From the NCBI RefSeq assembly GCF_002119685.1, contig NZ_CP021108.1, forward strand, positions 2,232,001-2,296,000: 64,000 nucleotides of DNA, read 5' to 3'. Shown piece after piece: positions 41,866-51,146 of this stretch. The position numbers were made by a program, and so were the translations under genes. This DNA comes from Bordetella genomosp. 8 (GTDB taxonomy: Bacteria; Pseudomonadota; Gammaproteobacteria; Burkholderiales; Burkholderiaceae_B). Under the pieces are notes generated by a model. It was not told the origin of the DNA. It searched no databases and saw nothing but the letters and a program-made list of their open reading frames with translations. The number at the start of each line of letters is the position of its first letter. Position 1 is the stretch's first letter.

Positions 41866-42336
41866 ATGACCTTATCCATTGCCGACCGTCTGCGTGAACT
41901 GGGCATCGAATTGCCCAGCTTGCCCAAGCCCGCTGGCAGCTATGTCCCATTCCGCCGCCATGGCGACCTTGTGTTCCTGGCGGGGCAAACCAGCTCACGC
42001 GACGGCAAGGCTGTCTACAGCGGCCCGGTCGAGGGACCGGACGACATCGAACGAGGCTACGCCGCCGCGCGCCTGTGCGCCATCAACATGCTCGCGATAT
42101 TGCAGCATGCCTGCGATGGCGACCTGGAGCGTGTCGGCGGGTGCCTGAAGGTCAACGGCTACGTTTTGGCCGCGACCGGTTTCGAATCCGTGCCGGCCGT
42201 GGTCAACGGTGCGTCCGACCTGCTGGTGGAAGTCTTCGGTGATGCCGGGCGGCACGCACGCACGGCAGTGGGCGTGGCGACCTTGCCGCGCAACGTGACG
42301 GTGGAAGTGGAAGGGACGTTCTTCCTGAAGTCCTGA
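41866..42336 (+). CDS. RidA/YjgF-family protein
   Basis: RidA-type protein of 156 residues. RidA hydrolyses reactive enamine/imine intermediates; the conserved Arg is in the ARTAVGVATLPRNVTVEVE region. AAGGA lies before ATG 41866, eight bases after the GntR gene. In ureide pathways an imine often forms after deamination, so a RidA here fits. Confidence 0.85.
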   Translation: MTLSIADRLRELGIELPSLPKPAGSYVPFRRHGDLVFLAGQTSSRDGKAVYSGPVEGPDDIERGYAAARLCAINMLAILQHACDGDLERVGGCLKVNGYVLAATGFESVPAVVNGASDLLVEVFGDAGRHARTAVGVATLPRNVTVEVEGTFFLKS

Positions 42337-42390
42337 CATCGCGTTCCGCCCGGAATGTCACAAAGCGGGCGTGTCATCCGTCTAAGAGTG

Positions 42391-42412
42391 GAAGGCCGGA
42401 AATCTGGCCTTC
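42391..42412 (+). terminator. stem-loop ending the ABC-M20-GntR-RidA operon
   Basis: GAAGGCC (42391-42397) pairs with GGCCTTC (42406-42412) with an eight-base loop, 55 bases after the RidA stop. The following bases are weakly T-rich (TACGTTAA). Fits a terminator. Confidence 0.5.
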
Positions 42413-42441
42413 TACGTTAAATCTTGGAAGGATCGAACACT

Positions 42442-42891
42442 ATGAACCGCGCGAATTGGTTCGCCGTCTCCCCAGAGGGTGCAAAGGCAGTCGGCGTCCT
42501 GCATCACTATGTCGTCAACGACACCAACCTGCCCAGCGCTCTCGTCCATCTGGTCTTCCTGCGCGTGTCGCAGATCAATGGGTGCGCGCACTGTATCGAC
42601 ATCCACACCCGCGATCTGCTCAAAGAAGGGATGTCGGTCGACAAGCTCGTGCTGATTCCCGTTTGGCACGAGGCCGAACATCTGTTCACCGACCAGGAGC
42701 GTGCCGCGCTGGCCTGGGCTGAAGAAGTCACGCGCGTGAGTGAAACGCACGCATCCGACGAAGCTTATGCGGCCGCACTGGCTGCCTTCGATGAGAAGGA
42801 CCTGGTGGACCTGACCCTGACCATCGCGGCCATGAATGCGCTCAACCGGCTGGGCATCAGTTTCCGATTGAAGCCTCGGGCAAGGAGCTGA
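42442..42891 (+). CDS. carboxymuconolactone-decarboxylase / AhpD-like alkylhydroperoxidase
   Basis: CMD-family protein of 149 residues with the AhpD redox motif Cys48-A-H-Cys51 followed by His55 (CAHCIDIH), expected to act as a thiol peroxidase, or it may lack that activity. AAGGA precedes ATG 42442. It stands alone after a likely terminator. Peroxide defence or an enzyme of a nearby oxidative pathway are both possible. Confidence 0.85.
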   Translation: MNRANWFAVSPEGAKAVGVLHHYVVNDTNLPSALVHLVFLRVSQINGCAHCIDIHTRDLLKEGMSVDKLVLIPVWHEAEHLFTDQERAALAWAEEVTRVSETHASDEAYAAALAAFDEKDLVDLTLTIAAMNALNRLGISFRLKPRARS

Positions 42892-43087
42892 CCTAGCGGG
42901 CTGCTGGACTGTTCAGGAACCAGTAACCGAAGCATCCGAAAAAATTTCGCTCGTGGGTGGAAGGATACCCGGCCCCGGTACGTCTACACGGGTATGGACG
43001 GATTCTGGAGCGGGAGCTTGATCCCGTTCCGGCCCGCGCCGGCAATCCCTCACTACCACCCATCGTGTTGTCAGGAGCGAATAGGAA

Positions 43088-44566
43088 ATGAAACGCACAT
43101 TCGTGTTCAATGTGTTGGCAGCGGCCGTGCTCGGTACCGCGAGCGTGTCGTCGTTTGCGGGGCAGGCGCCGGGCGCCGCCGGCGTACCGGATGTTGCGGT
43201 CAGCCACCGCGATCGCATCTATGCGGCCGAACAATTCTCGAACACGGTCTCGGTTACCGACCCGGTCGACAATCGCCTGCTCGGCGTGATCCGGTTGGGC
43301 GACCCGTCGCCGGGGAACTTTAGCCCCCTGTATCGGGGCCAGGTCCTGGTGCATGGCATGGGTTATTCGCCCGACCACCGCACGCTGGCCATCGTCTCGA
43401 TCGGCTCGAATTCGGTGACCTTCATCGATACCCAGACCAACACGGTCAAGCACACCACCTATGTCGGTCGTTCCCCGCACGAAGCGTTCTACACGCCCGA
43501 CGGCAAAGAGGTCTGGGTGACGGTGCGCGGCGAGAATTATGTCTCGGTCATCGACGCCAAGACGTTCAAGGAGAAGACGCGGATCACGACCGCGGCCGGC
43601 CCGGGCATGCAGATCTTCTCGCCCGACGGCAAGTATGGCTACGTGTGTTCGTCGTTCAATCCGGAGACGGTGATCGTGCAGGTCTCCGACCACAAGATCG
43701 TCGGCAAGGTGCAGCAAGCCAGCCCCTTCTGCCCGAACATCGCGGCCACGCCGGACGGCAAGCAGGTCTGGTTCACCTTGAAGGATGTCGGCAAGACCCA
43801 GGTCTTCGACGCCAAGCCGCCGTTCAAGCTGCTCAAGACCCTGGACACCGGCCCCATCACGAACCACGTGAATTTCGCGCGGACGTCGAAGGGCACCTTT
43901 GCCTACGTCACCATAGGCGGGCTCAACCTGGTGCGAGTGTTCCGCACCGACAACTACGAACAGGTCGCCACCGTTCCAGTCGGCAATCTGCCCCATGGCG
44001 TGTGGCCCTCGGGCGACGGCACCCGCGTGTACGTCGGCCTGGAGAACGCCGATGCCCTGGCCGCCATCGATACCGCGACGAACAAGGTCGTGGCCGATGT
44101 GCCGATCGGCCAGGCGCCGCAAGCGATTGCCTATGTTCCCAATGCAGTGCCGGAAGGCGACGGAATGCAGAACCTGCAACCGCTTGGCGTCGCGGGGCAG
44201 GCGGCGCATCTGACGCTGGGGGCGGTGAAGGATGGAAAGCCCGTGGCCGGCGACGTGGCGCCCACGTCGGTGGCGCTGTTCGATCAGGGGCTGCTGCAGG
44301 TCCTGCAGGCTTCGGCGACGGGTTTGAACCCCAAGCAGCCTTATGTACTGGCACTGTCCGGACAGGCCGATGGCAGTGGTCCCCTGCAGCCGCTGGCTGC
44401 CTTCATGACGAATCCGGCGGGCTCCGCCATCGTCAACGCAATCGGCCCGATCCGTCAGGTGGTGCAGCAGGATGCAACCGCGAACGACGGTCGCCGCTAT
44501 CTGGTGATTGCGCCGCAGGTCGACGGCAAGCCCGGCACGCCGGTGCAGGTCCAGGCGGCATCCTGA
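43088..44566 (+). CDS. secreted beta-propeller (YVTN/YncE-like) protein
   Basis: 492-residue periplasmic protein with a signal peptide (about 1-24, ending SSFAG). Repeated YVTN/WD-type blades contain motifs such as VSVTDPVDN, VTFIDTQTNTVK, VSVIDAKTF, VRVFRTDNYE and ALAAIDTATNK. A C-terminal non-propeller region (about 350-490) is of unknown function. It precedes copC by ten bases, so it probably helps copper handling. The ligand is not deducible. Confidence 0.8.
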   Translation: MKRTFVFNVLAAAVLGTASVSSFAGQAPGAAGVPDVAVSHRDRIYAAEQFSNTVSVTDPVDNRLLGVIRLGDPSPGNFSPLYRGQVLVHGMGYSPDHRTLAIVSIGSNSVTFIDTQTNTVKHTTYVGRSPHEAFYTPDGKEVWVTVRGENYVSVIDAKTFKEKTRITTAAGPGMQIFSPDGKYGYVCSSFNPETVIVQVSDHKIVGKVQQASPFCPNIAATPDGKQVWFTLKDVGKTQVFDAKPPFKLLKTLDTGPITNHVNFARTSKGTFAYVTIGGLNLVRVFRTDNYEQVATVPVGNLPHGVWPSGDGTRVYVGLENADALAAIDTATNKVVADVPIGQAPQAIAYVPNAVPEGDGMQNLQPLGVAGQAAHLTLGAVKDGKPVAGDVAPTSVALFDQGLLQVLQASATGLNPKQPYVLALSGQADGSGPLQPLAAFMTNPAGSAIVNAIGPIRQVVQQDATANDGRRYLVIAPQVDGKPGTPVQVQAAS

Positions 44567-44576
44567 CGAGGTCATC

Positions 44577-44939
44577 ATGGGCGTAAAGTCGTTCATTGCC
44601 ATGGCCATCCTGGCCGTGGCGCCGCAAATGGTTTGGGCCCATGCTCATTTCGTTGCCTCGACACCCGCGCCCGGCGCGGTTGTCGAGCGCACGCCGGACA
44701 AGCTAACCTTGCGGGTCACGGAAGGCCTGGAACCGATCTATTCGAAGCTGGTCCTGCTGGATGCGGCGGGCCAGACGGTTTCGACAGGCGTGTCTTCGTT
44801 GGTGCCGGGCGACGATAAAACCCTGGCGCTGCCCATCGACCGGCAGCTTGCGCCCGGCGTCTATACGGCCAGATGGCAGGTCCTGTCCAAGGACGGCCAC
44901 AAGACGCAGGGAAGCTGGTCGTTTACCGTCCGCCCCTGA
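44577..44939 (+). CDS. copC: CopC-domain periplasmic copper-binding protein
   Basis: Copper chaperone of 120 residues with a signal peptide ending at about Ala21. The mature protein starts at or near His22, giving the CopC N-terminal His brace, and DGHKTQGSWSF near the C terminus supplies another His. GAGG lies upstream of ATG 44577. It probably passes copper to CopD. Confidence 0.88.
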   Translation: MGVKSFIAMAILAVAPQMVWAHAHFVASTPAPGAVVERTPDKLTLRVTEGLEPIYSKLVLLDAAGQTVSTGVSSLVPGDDKTLALPIDRQLAPGVYTARWQVLSKDGHKTQGSWSFTVRP

Positions 44940-44943
44940 CGCG

Positions 44944-45819
44944 ATGCTTGCCACATTCGCTACCTGCCGCTTCCTGGCTTACGCAGCCTCGGTGTTGCTG
45001 TTCGGAACAAGCGCCATGCTCGCACTGGCCGACTCGCGGGGCTTGCGTTCTGCTCTGGAATTGGCGGTGCGGCGGTCGATGCTGATCTCCGCGTTCGTGG
45101 GCATGCTGGCGGTACTGGCCATGCTGCCGCTTCAGGTCGTCAACATCGCGGAAGACTGGCATTCGGTCATGGACGGGCACATGCTGGGCGCCGTCGCATT
45201 CGAAACGCGGTTCGGATGGGCCTGGTGTACGCGGGTCATCGCGGTTGCCGCCGTGACGCTGGCGATCGTGCTTTTTCCCGCCGGCAAGGTCAGGCTCAAG
45301 CTGTGGCTGACGGCGAGTGCCTTGCTGCCGGCCGGCTTGAGCGGGCACGCCGCCATGCAGGAGGGTTGGCCCGGCGTGGCGCATGCCGGGTGCGACATGC
45401 TCCACTGCCTGGCGGCCGCGTTCTGGATCGGGTCCTTGCCAGTGTTTCTATTGCTGTTGAGGCTTTACGAGGATCCTGTTCGTAAGCAACACGCCACCCG
45501 CGCCTTGATGCGGTTTTCGTTTCTGGGGCATTGCGCCGTTGCGACCCTGTTGATCAGCGGGCTGGTCAATTCGGTGTTCATTCTCCAGTCCACCACGATC
45601 AGCCTGGCGTCGCGCTATCAGGAACTGTTGCTGGTCAAAGTATTCGTGGCGATCGCGATGGTGGCGCTTGCACTGCTGAACCGATACCGGTGGATCCCGC
45701 TCGTCCGAACCAGGAAGCGGGCAGCACTCCGGCAGATCCGGCGCAACACGGTCCTGGAAATCCTGGCTGGCGGTTTCGCGCTGGCCTTGGTGTCGGTATT
45801 CGGGCTCCTGTCGCCGTAG
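44944..45819 (+). CDS. copD: CopD-family inner-membrane copper transporter
   Basis: 291-residue integral membrane protein with about eight hydrophobic helices and the CopD domain, with conserved His in SGHAAM, HCLAAAFW and GHCAVATLLISG. Start is four bases after the copC stop. It should move copper across the inner membrane in cooperation with CopC. Confidence 0.88.
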   Translation: MLATFATCRFLAYAASVLLFGTSAMLALADSRGLRSALELAVRRSMLISAFVGMLAVLAMLPLQVVNIAEDWHSVMDGHMLGAVAFETRFGWAWCTRVIAVAAVTLAIVLFPAGKVRLKLWLTASALLPAGLSGHAAMQEGWPGVAHAGCDMLHCLAAAFWIGSLPVFLLLLRLYEDPVRKQHATRALMRFSFLGHCAVATLLISGLVNSVFILQSTTISLASRYQELLLVKVFVAIAMVALALLNRYRWIPLVRTRKRAALRQIRRNTVLEILAGGFALALVSVFGLLSP

Positions 45820-45852
45820 CGGGGGGGCAAAGCGAAATGACGACCGCTGAAC

Positions 45853-46488
45853 CTAGCGGCGGGAGACAATTGCCCTGAGCGCTGCCTGCGCCGCGTGCAG
45901 TGGCTTGGGTCCGGCCGCTACCCGGTCGGCGGCGGGACCCATCCAGGGATGGGCGTAGGCGACCACGTCGGCGCCTTGCCGGTACGCGTCTTCGGCCGCG
46001 AGCGCACAGGTGTTCAGGCAGGCTTCCAGATCGCCGGCCTGAAACAGCGGCCACGCTTCGGGGATCAAGCGGACCGTCACGCTGGATCCGGTGCCGGCGG
46101 CGTAACGTTCGAACAGCACGCGATTGGGTTCGATGGTCGAAGCGACCGCGCAGAGGACGGTGATGTTATTGCCGGCGCGGGAGGCTGCTTCCGCCAACGC
46201 CGCATCCGCCCGGATGATGGGAATGGCGAACCCGCTCATGGTGTCGACGGCGGGACCGAGCGTGGCGCAGGTCACGACGATCGCGTCGGCGTCGGTGGAC
46301 AATTCCCGCAGGATAGCTTCAACCGCGCGGTGGGCATCGCCATCCGGCGCTGGCTGCAGATCCATTGCCTGCCGGAGATCCGCGCGGACGGTATGGCGCA
46401 GGTTTTGTGCGGGCCAATCTTCCAGAAGAGCCGCCTGTTGGAAGATCGCCTCGTTGGCCGGTATCGTGTGCAAAAAGGAGAGTCGCAT
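45853..46488 (-). CDS. Asp/Glu racemase family protein
   Basis: 211 residues, opening MRLSFLHTIPANEAIFQ. It keeps the first Cys (VVTCATLGPAVD) but the second position reads VVAYAHPWMGP with no Cys. The maleate isomerases (NicE) and arylmalonate decarboxylases are relatives, but this copy is not near the pyridine cluster. It is last in the minus-strand run after a LysR gene (94-base gap containing the palindrome ATACCGGTAT at 46565-46574). ATG 46488 is preferred; AAAGGAGAG precedes it. Confidence 0.75.
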   Translation of the reverse strand: MRLSFLHTIPANEAIFQQAALLEDWPAQNLRHTVRADLRQAMDLQPAPDGDAHRAVEAILRELSTDADAIVVTCATLGPAVDTMSGFAIPIIRADAALAEAASRAGNNITVLCAVASTIEPNRVLFERYAAGTGSSVTVRLIPEAWPLFQAGDLEACLNTCALAAEDAYRQGADVVAYAHPWMGPAADRVAAGPKPLHAAQAALRAIVSRR

Positions 46489-46582
46489 CCTGTTCGATCC
46501 TGTCGGAATGACGTTCAAGCCGAGATTGTTCTATCGGCCCGATACTGGAACAAGATCATCTCTGATACCGGTATTGGCGATA

Positions 46583-47518
46583 CTACGCTGACCTTCGCTT
46601 GCGCGGCCGAGCTCCGGCTTCCGTGAGTAGCCATTCCTTGAAAGCCACCACCGGCGACGCATTCTCGCTTTCTTTGCGGTGTACCAGGTAGTACGCGAGT
46701 TCGCAGCTTTGCGTGCCGGCGAAAGGGCGAACGAGGCGACCTTCGGCCAGGTCCTTGTCGACGAGCGTGGTCCTGCCGAGCGCGACGCCGTTTCCGGATA
46801 TCGCCGTCTGGATGGCCATGGCCGAATCGTTGAGCTGCAGCCCGCGATCGGAGTCCACGCTTTTGGCCACACCCGCCTTTTGAAGCCATGAACGCCATGT
46901 CGGAAACGCCGCAAATCCGACCATGGATAGATCATGGATCAGTTGGTGGTGCCGCAAATCCGCCGGCGTCCTTAAAGGGTGTTTGCCTTTCAGTAGCGCT
47001 GGACTGCAAACAGGGAAGAACTCATCGCGCAGCAGGTAGGTTGAGACCAATCCAGGCCATACGCCGGCGCCATACCGTATGCCGACATCGATGCGCTGGG
47101 CGGCGAAGTCCACCAGGTGGCCGCTGGTGTCGATGCGTATGTCGTAATAGGGGTGCCTTTTCTGGAAGGATTCCATGCGCCACAACAGCCACTTGTCCGC
47201 GAAAGCGGGCGGCACGGTCATGGTGAAGACGATGCGGGATTTGTAGGCGCGCAGGCGCTCGACGCCGGTGGACAGCAGGTCGAACCCCGCCTGCAGGTCC
47301 GGCAATGCCAATCGGGCGGCGTCGGTCAGCGCCAGGCGGGACGGGCCGGAGGTGGAGCGATGGAACAGCTCGATATCCAGGTAGCTTTCGAGCCCGCGTA
47401 TCAGCTGGCCGACGGCGGCGGGCGTGACGTTCAGTTCGGTCGCCGCCGTGGTGTAGCTCAGGTGCCGGGCGACGGCCTCGAAGGCGCGCAGGGCGTTCAG
47501 GTTGCTGGGGGCTCGCAT
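46583..47518 (-). CDS. LysR-family transcriptional regulator (GcvA-like)
   Basis: 311 residues. N-terminal HTH (NALRAFEAVARHLSYTTAATELNVTPAAVGQLIRGLE), then a substrate-binding domain. GcvA-type spacing. Upstream of the racemase-like gene and downstream of an SDR gene; it may regulate either. Effector unknown. Confidence 0.9.
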   Translation of the reverse strand: MRAPSNLNALRAFEAVARHLSYTTAATELNVTPAAVGQLIRGLESYLDIELFHRSTSGPSRLALTDAARLALPDLQAGFDLLSTGVERLRAYKSRIVFTMTVPPAFADKWLLWRMESFQKRHPYYDIRIDTSGHLVDFAAQRIDVGIRYGAGVWPGLVSTYLLRDEFFPVCSPALLKGKHPLRTPADLRHHQLIHDLSMVGFAAFPTWRSWLQKAGVAKSVDSDRGLQLNDSAMAIQTAISGNGVALGRTTLVDKDLAEGRLVRPFAGTQSCELAYYLVHRKESENASPVVAFKEWLLTEAGARPRKRRSA

Positions 47519-47644
47519 GTCGGTTGGTCAGCCGGTCCGGATAGTTGGATGATTTTTCCAGCGTGGCGGGTGCCGGTCAATCGCGGCCGCGACCCTGCCT
47601 GATATCAAGGCGGGGCGCGGCCGCTGGCGGGACATGCCTGCGTC

Positions 47645-48391
47645 TCAGATCTGCGACAAGCCGCCATCCACGACCAGTTCGGTGCCAGTCATGTAGGAAG
47701 CGTCGTCGCTGGCCAGGAACAAGGCGGCCTTCGCCGCTTCCGAAGCCTTGCCAACGCGTTTCAGGGGGACGGCCCCGACCAGCGCTTCGCCAGCCTTCTT
47801 CAGCGCTTCTTCGGGCAAGCCCATTTTGCTGGCGAAGGGCGTGTCGATGGGGCCGGGGCTGATGGCATTGATGCGGATGCCGCGGGGCGCGAGTTCCGCG
47901 CCCAAGGATCGCACCAGGGAGCGCACGGCGGCTTTGCTGGCGGACAGGATGGAGAGGCCGGGCGTACCGACCTGGTTCAGGAAGGAGGTCGTCACGACGA
48001 TGCTGCCGCCATCGCGCAGATGCGGCGCCGCCTTCTGGATGGTGAAGAACAGCCCATGGAAGTTGAGCCCGAATTGCTCGTCGATCTGCGCCGGCGTGAT
48101 GGCTTCCAAGGGCGCTGCCTTGCCCGCGCCGGCATTGGCGAAGACGACGTCGATATGCCCATGGGTTTCGACGACTTCCGCCACGGCCTTGTCGATCTGC
48201 GCGGGATCGCGCAGATCGGCGCGCAGGGCAATGACGTCGGCGCCGATCTCGTGTTCGGCCGCCCGCAGGCGGTGTTCGTCGCTGCCGATGATGGCGAGCT
48301 TCGCGCCTTCATCGCGGAACAGTTTGGCGGCCTCCAGGCCGATGCCGGAAGTGCCGCCGGTAACCAGTACGACCTTGTTCGCGAATTTCAT
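47645..48391 (-). CDS. short-chain dehydrogenase/reductase lacking the catalytic Tyr
   Basis: SDR of 248 residues with the NAD(P)-binding TGGTSGIG (11-18) and NAG (86-88). The catalytic Ser may be Ser136 and Lys153 is in place, but the Tyr four residues before the Lys is Leu149 (GLSILSASKAA). DNA is unambiguous (ATC CTG TCC GCC AGC AAA). AAGGA precedes ATG 48391. It may be inactive, use another residue, or be a subfamily variant. Confidence 0.85.
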   Translation of the reverse strand: MKFANKVVLVTGGTSGIGLEAAKLFRDEGAKLAIIGSDEHRLRAAEHEIGADVIALRADLRDPAQIDKAVAEVVETHGHIDVVFANAGAGKAAPLEAITPAQIDEQFGLNFHGLFFTIQKAAPHLRDGGSIVVTTSFLNQVGTPGLSILSASKAAVRSLVRSLGAELAPRGIRINAISPGPIDTPFASKMGLPEEALKKAGEALVGAVPLKRVGKASEAAKAALFLASDDASYMTGTELVVDGGLSQI

Positions 48392-48527
48392 GTCGATAGT
48401 CCTTGTCAGTCGGGCCGGCGGGATGCCGTGCTCCATGGACTCCACTATCGACGTTGGCGCGCGGCGCGACAAACGAGAAGATCTGCCGCGCCGGAAAAGA
48501 AAAACTATCCGGGGCGTAGCGAGAGCG

Positions 48528-49511
48528 TTACCGTCCGCTTTCCAGGCGTTTCATCGCGGATTCCGGATAGCGCTGGCCCGCGATGGCATCCGGGGCGAAT
48601 ACCTCGTCCAACTTTTCCCAGAACACGGCCGGCAGCTCCAGCGAAGCGGCCAACTGTGCGTCGCGTACATGCTGCGGCTCGGTCACGCCGACGATGGGGC
48701 TGACCTCGCCACGGCGTCGGCACCATGCCAGGGCAAGCTGCGCGGCGTTGACCTTGGCTTGCGCGGCCAGGTCCTTGAGCAGCTCGACCAGCTCCAGGTT
48801 CTTGTAGAAATTCTCGCCCTGGAATCGAGGCATATCGCGCCGTTGGTCGCCGGGTGGCAGATCGTCCGGGGATTTCAGCGCGCCACTTAGGATGCCGCGT
48901 CCCAGGGATGCATAGCCGAAGAACCAGGAGCCATGTTCCCGCAATACCGGGATGATGTCGGTTTCGGGTTCGCGGCTCCAGAGGGAGTATTCGCTTTGCA
49001 CGACGGCCACCGGGTGGATCGCGGCGGCGCGGGCGTATGTCTTCGGACCGACTTCGCACAGGCCCAGCGCGCGGACCTTGCCTTTCTCGACCAGGCGCGC
49101 CATGGCGCCGTAAGTGTCCTCGATAGGCACATTCGGATCGACGCGATGCAGATAGAACAGGTCGATGACGTCCGTGCCCAGCCGCTGGAGGCTGGCATCG
49201 CACGCGGCTTCGACGCGTTCGGGGCGAGCGTCCAGGCCGCGCTGGTCCGCGCGCTCGCCGAACAGATAACCGAACTTGGTGCACAGGACGACGTCGCGGC
49301 GGCGGCCGGCGATGGCCTTGCCGACCAGGACTTCGTTGGCGCCGTTCGCATAGAGATCGGCGGTGTCTATCCACCGGCCGCCGTGGCTCAGGTAGTAATC
49401 CAGGGTTTCAAGGGATAGCGCGTCGCTGCTGGGGCCGTAGTAGCCGGTCATGGCCATGGTCCCGAGGACAAAGGACGGCGCGGTATCGGCCAGCGTGTTG
49501 GAGGGCTTCAT
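48528..49511 (-). CDS. aldo/keto reductase
   Basis: AKR of 327 residues with the catalytic tetrad Asp49, Tyr54, Lys79 and His122 in DTADLYANG, CTKFGYL and LHRVDP. NADPH-dependent reduction of a carbonyl. It is close to the aldehyde dehydrogenase gene (73 bases), suggesting coupled redox conversion of the same carbon. Substrate unknown. Confidence 0.88.
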   Translation of the reverse strand: MKPSNTLADTAPSFVLGTMAMTGYYGPSSDALSLETLDYYLSHGGRWIDTADLYANGANEVLVGKAIAGRRRDVVLCTKFGYLFGERADQRGLDARPERVEAACDASLQRLGTDVIDLFYLHRVDPNVPIEDTYGAMARLVEKGKVRALGLCEVGPKTYARAAAIHPVAVVQSEYSLWSREPETDIIPVLREHGSWFFGYASLGRGILSGALKSPDDLPPGDQRRDMPRFQGENFYKNLELVELLKDLAAQAKVNAAQLALAWCRRRGEVSPIVGVTEPQHVRDAQLAASLELPAVFWEKLDEVFAPDAIAGQRYPESAMKRLESGR

Positions 49512-49584
49512 TGCGGGAATTCCGGTGGGGTGGCGATGACGCCGGCACAGGGCGTCATCCGGGGCGGGCATGCAGGGCAGTGAT

Positions 49585-51084
49585 TCAACCCAGTACGAAG
49601 GGGTTTTCGCGTCGCGGCGACGGCGTTATCCAGACGCTCTTCACCTGCATGTATTCCTTGATGGCGTCGACGCCGCCTTCGCGGCCCATGCCGCTGCGCT
49701 TGTAGCCGCCAAAGGGCGAGGTGAAGCTGGTGGTCCGGTAGTTGTTGACCCAGACGGTGCCCGCCTGCACGCGTTCGACGCACGTCATGGCACGGCGCAG
49801 GTCCTGGGTCCATACCGCGGCCGCCAGGCCGAAGTCGGTGTCGTTGGCGATCCGGATGGCGTCTTCCTCATCCTTGAAGCGGATGACCGTCAGCACCGGG
49901 CCGAAGACTTCCTTGCGGGCGATCTCCATCTGGTTGTCGACGTCGGTAAAGATCGTCGGCGCGACGAACTGGCCCTGGCCATAGCCCTCGCCGTTCAGCG
50001 CATGGCCGCCCAGGATGCAGCGCGCGCCTTCCGCCTTGGCGATTTCTATCATGCGCATCACGTGCTCCCATTGCTGGCGCGTGGCGATCGGGCCCAACTG
50101 GGTTTCGGGCAAGGATGGATCACCGATGCGCGCCTGGCGCGTCAGCTCCACCAGCTTCGCGACGAAGTCGTCGTGGATGCTGTCCTGGACCAGCAACCGC
50201 GAGCCCGCCATGCAGGTCTGGCCGGCGGCGGCGAAGATGCCGGCGATCACGCCCTTGAGCGCCTGGTCCAGGTCCGCATCGTCGAAGACGATATTGGGCG
50301 ATTTGCCGCCTAGCTCCAGCGTGACGCGCTTGAAGCCGCTGGCGGCCGCTTCGTTCACCTTCTGGCCGCCCGCATCGCCACCCGTAAAGGCGATTTTCTT
50401 CGTCAGGGGATGGCGGACCAACGGATCGCCGATCTCCGCGCCGTATCCGGTCACCACGTTGACGACGCCCTTGGGAATGCCGGCCTGTTCGGCCAGTTTG
50501 GCCAGTTCCAGTATGGACGCCGATGCATGTTCGGACGGCTTGATGACGATGGTGTTGCCAGCCGCCAGCGCCGGGGCCATCTTCCACGCGGTGAGCGACA
50601 GCGGCGAATTCCAAGGCGTGATCGCGACCACCACGCCGAGCGGTTCGTAGCGGGTGTAGTTGATGACGCCGGGCTTGTTGACCGGTATCACGTCGCCACC
50701 GACTTTGTCGGCCAGGCCGGCGTAGTAATAGAACCATTGCGCGATGTTCATCACCTGGCCGCGCACTTCCGTGATCAGCTTGCCGTTGTCGCGCTGTTCG
50801 ACACGGCCCAGATGGTCGGCATTGGCTTCGATCAAGGCCGCGAGCTTGCGGAGCAGGGCGGCGCGCTGGGTTGCCGTCAGCGTCGGCCAGGGGCCGGACG
50901 TGAAGGCCGCATGCGCGGCACGCACCGCGCGATCCGCATCGGCGGCCGACCCGCGCGGAATGCGCGCCCAGACCTGGCCGGAATAGGGTTCGATCGAGTC
51001 GAACCATTCTCCGCCGGCCGGGTCGGTCCAGGCGCCGTCGATGAAGAGTTGATATTGGCTGAGATTGCCCGAATTGGTGCTCAT
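49585..51084 (-). CDS. aldehyde dehydrogenase
   Basis: ALDH of 499 residues with the usual Asn159 (PWNSP), Lys182 (IKPSEH), Glu257 (LELGGKSPN) and nucleophile Cys291 (GQTCMAG). Full family length. Oxidises an aldehyde to a carboxylate with NAD(P). ATG 51084 is chosen. Downstream of a Bug receptor gene by 62 bases and likely part of the same operon. Confidence 0.92.
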   Translation of the reverse strand: MSTNSGNLSQYQLFIDGAWTDPAGGEWFDSIEPYSGQVWARIPRGSAADADRAVRAAHAAFTSGPWPTLTATQRAALLRKLAALIEANADHLGRVEQRDNGKLITEVRGQVMNIAQWFYYYAGLADKVGGDVIPVNKPGVINYTRYEPLGVVVAITPWNSPLSLTAWKMAPALAAGNTIVIKPSEHASASILELAKLAEQAGIPKGVVNVVTGYGAEIGDPLVRHPLTKKIAFTGGDAGGQKVNEAAASGFKRVTLELGGKSPNIVFDDADLDQALKGVIAGIFAAAGQTCMAGSRLLVQDSIHDDFVAKLVELTRQARIGDPSLPETQLGPIATRQQWEHVMRMIEIAKAEGARCILGGHALNGEGYGQGQFVAPTIFTDVDNQMEIARKEVFGPVLTVIRFKDEEDAIRIANDTDFGLAAAVWTQDLRRAMTCVERVQAGTVWVNNYRTTSFTSPFGGYKRSGMGREGGVDAIKEYMQVKSVWITPSPRRENPFVLG

Positions 51085-51146
51085 GCGCGCTGCCTGTATG
51101 GGTGATGGAAAATCCGTGCCGGAATGATCGTCATGGCGCGCCGCGC

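Noticed and set aside
42892..43087. Small gene between the AhpD-like gene and the propeller gene
   Set aside because: No ribosome site or coding bias; it looks like the promoter region of the propeller-copCD operon.
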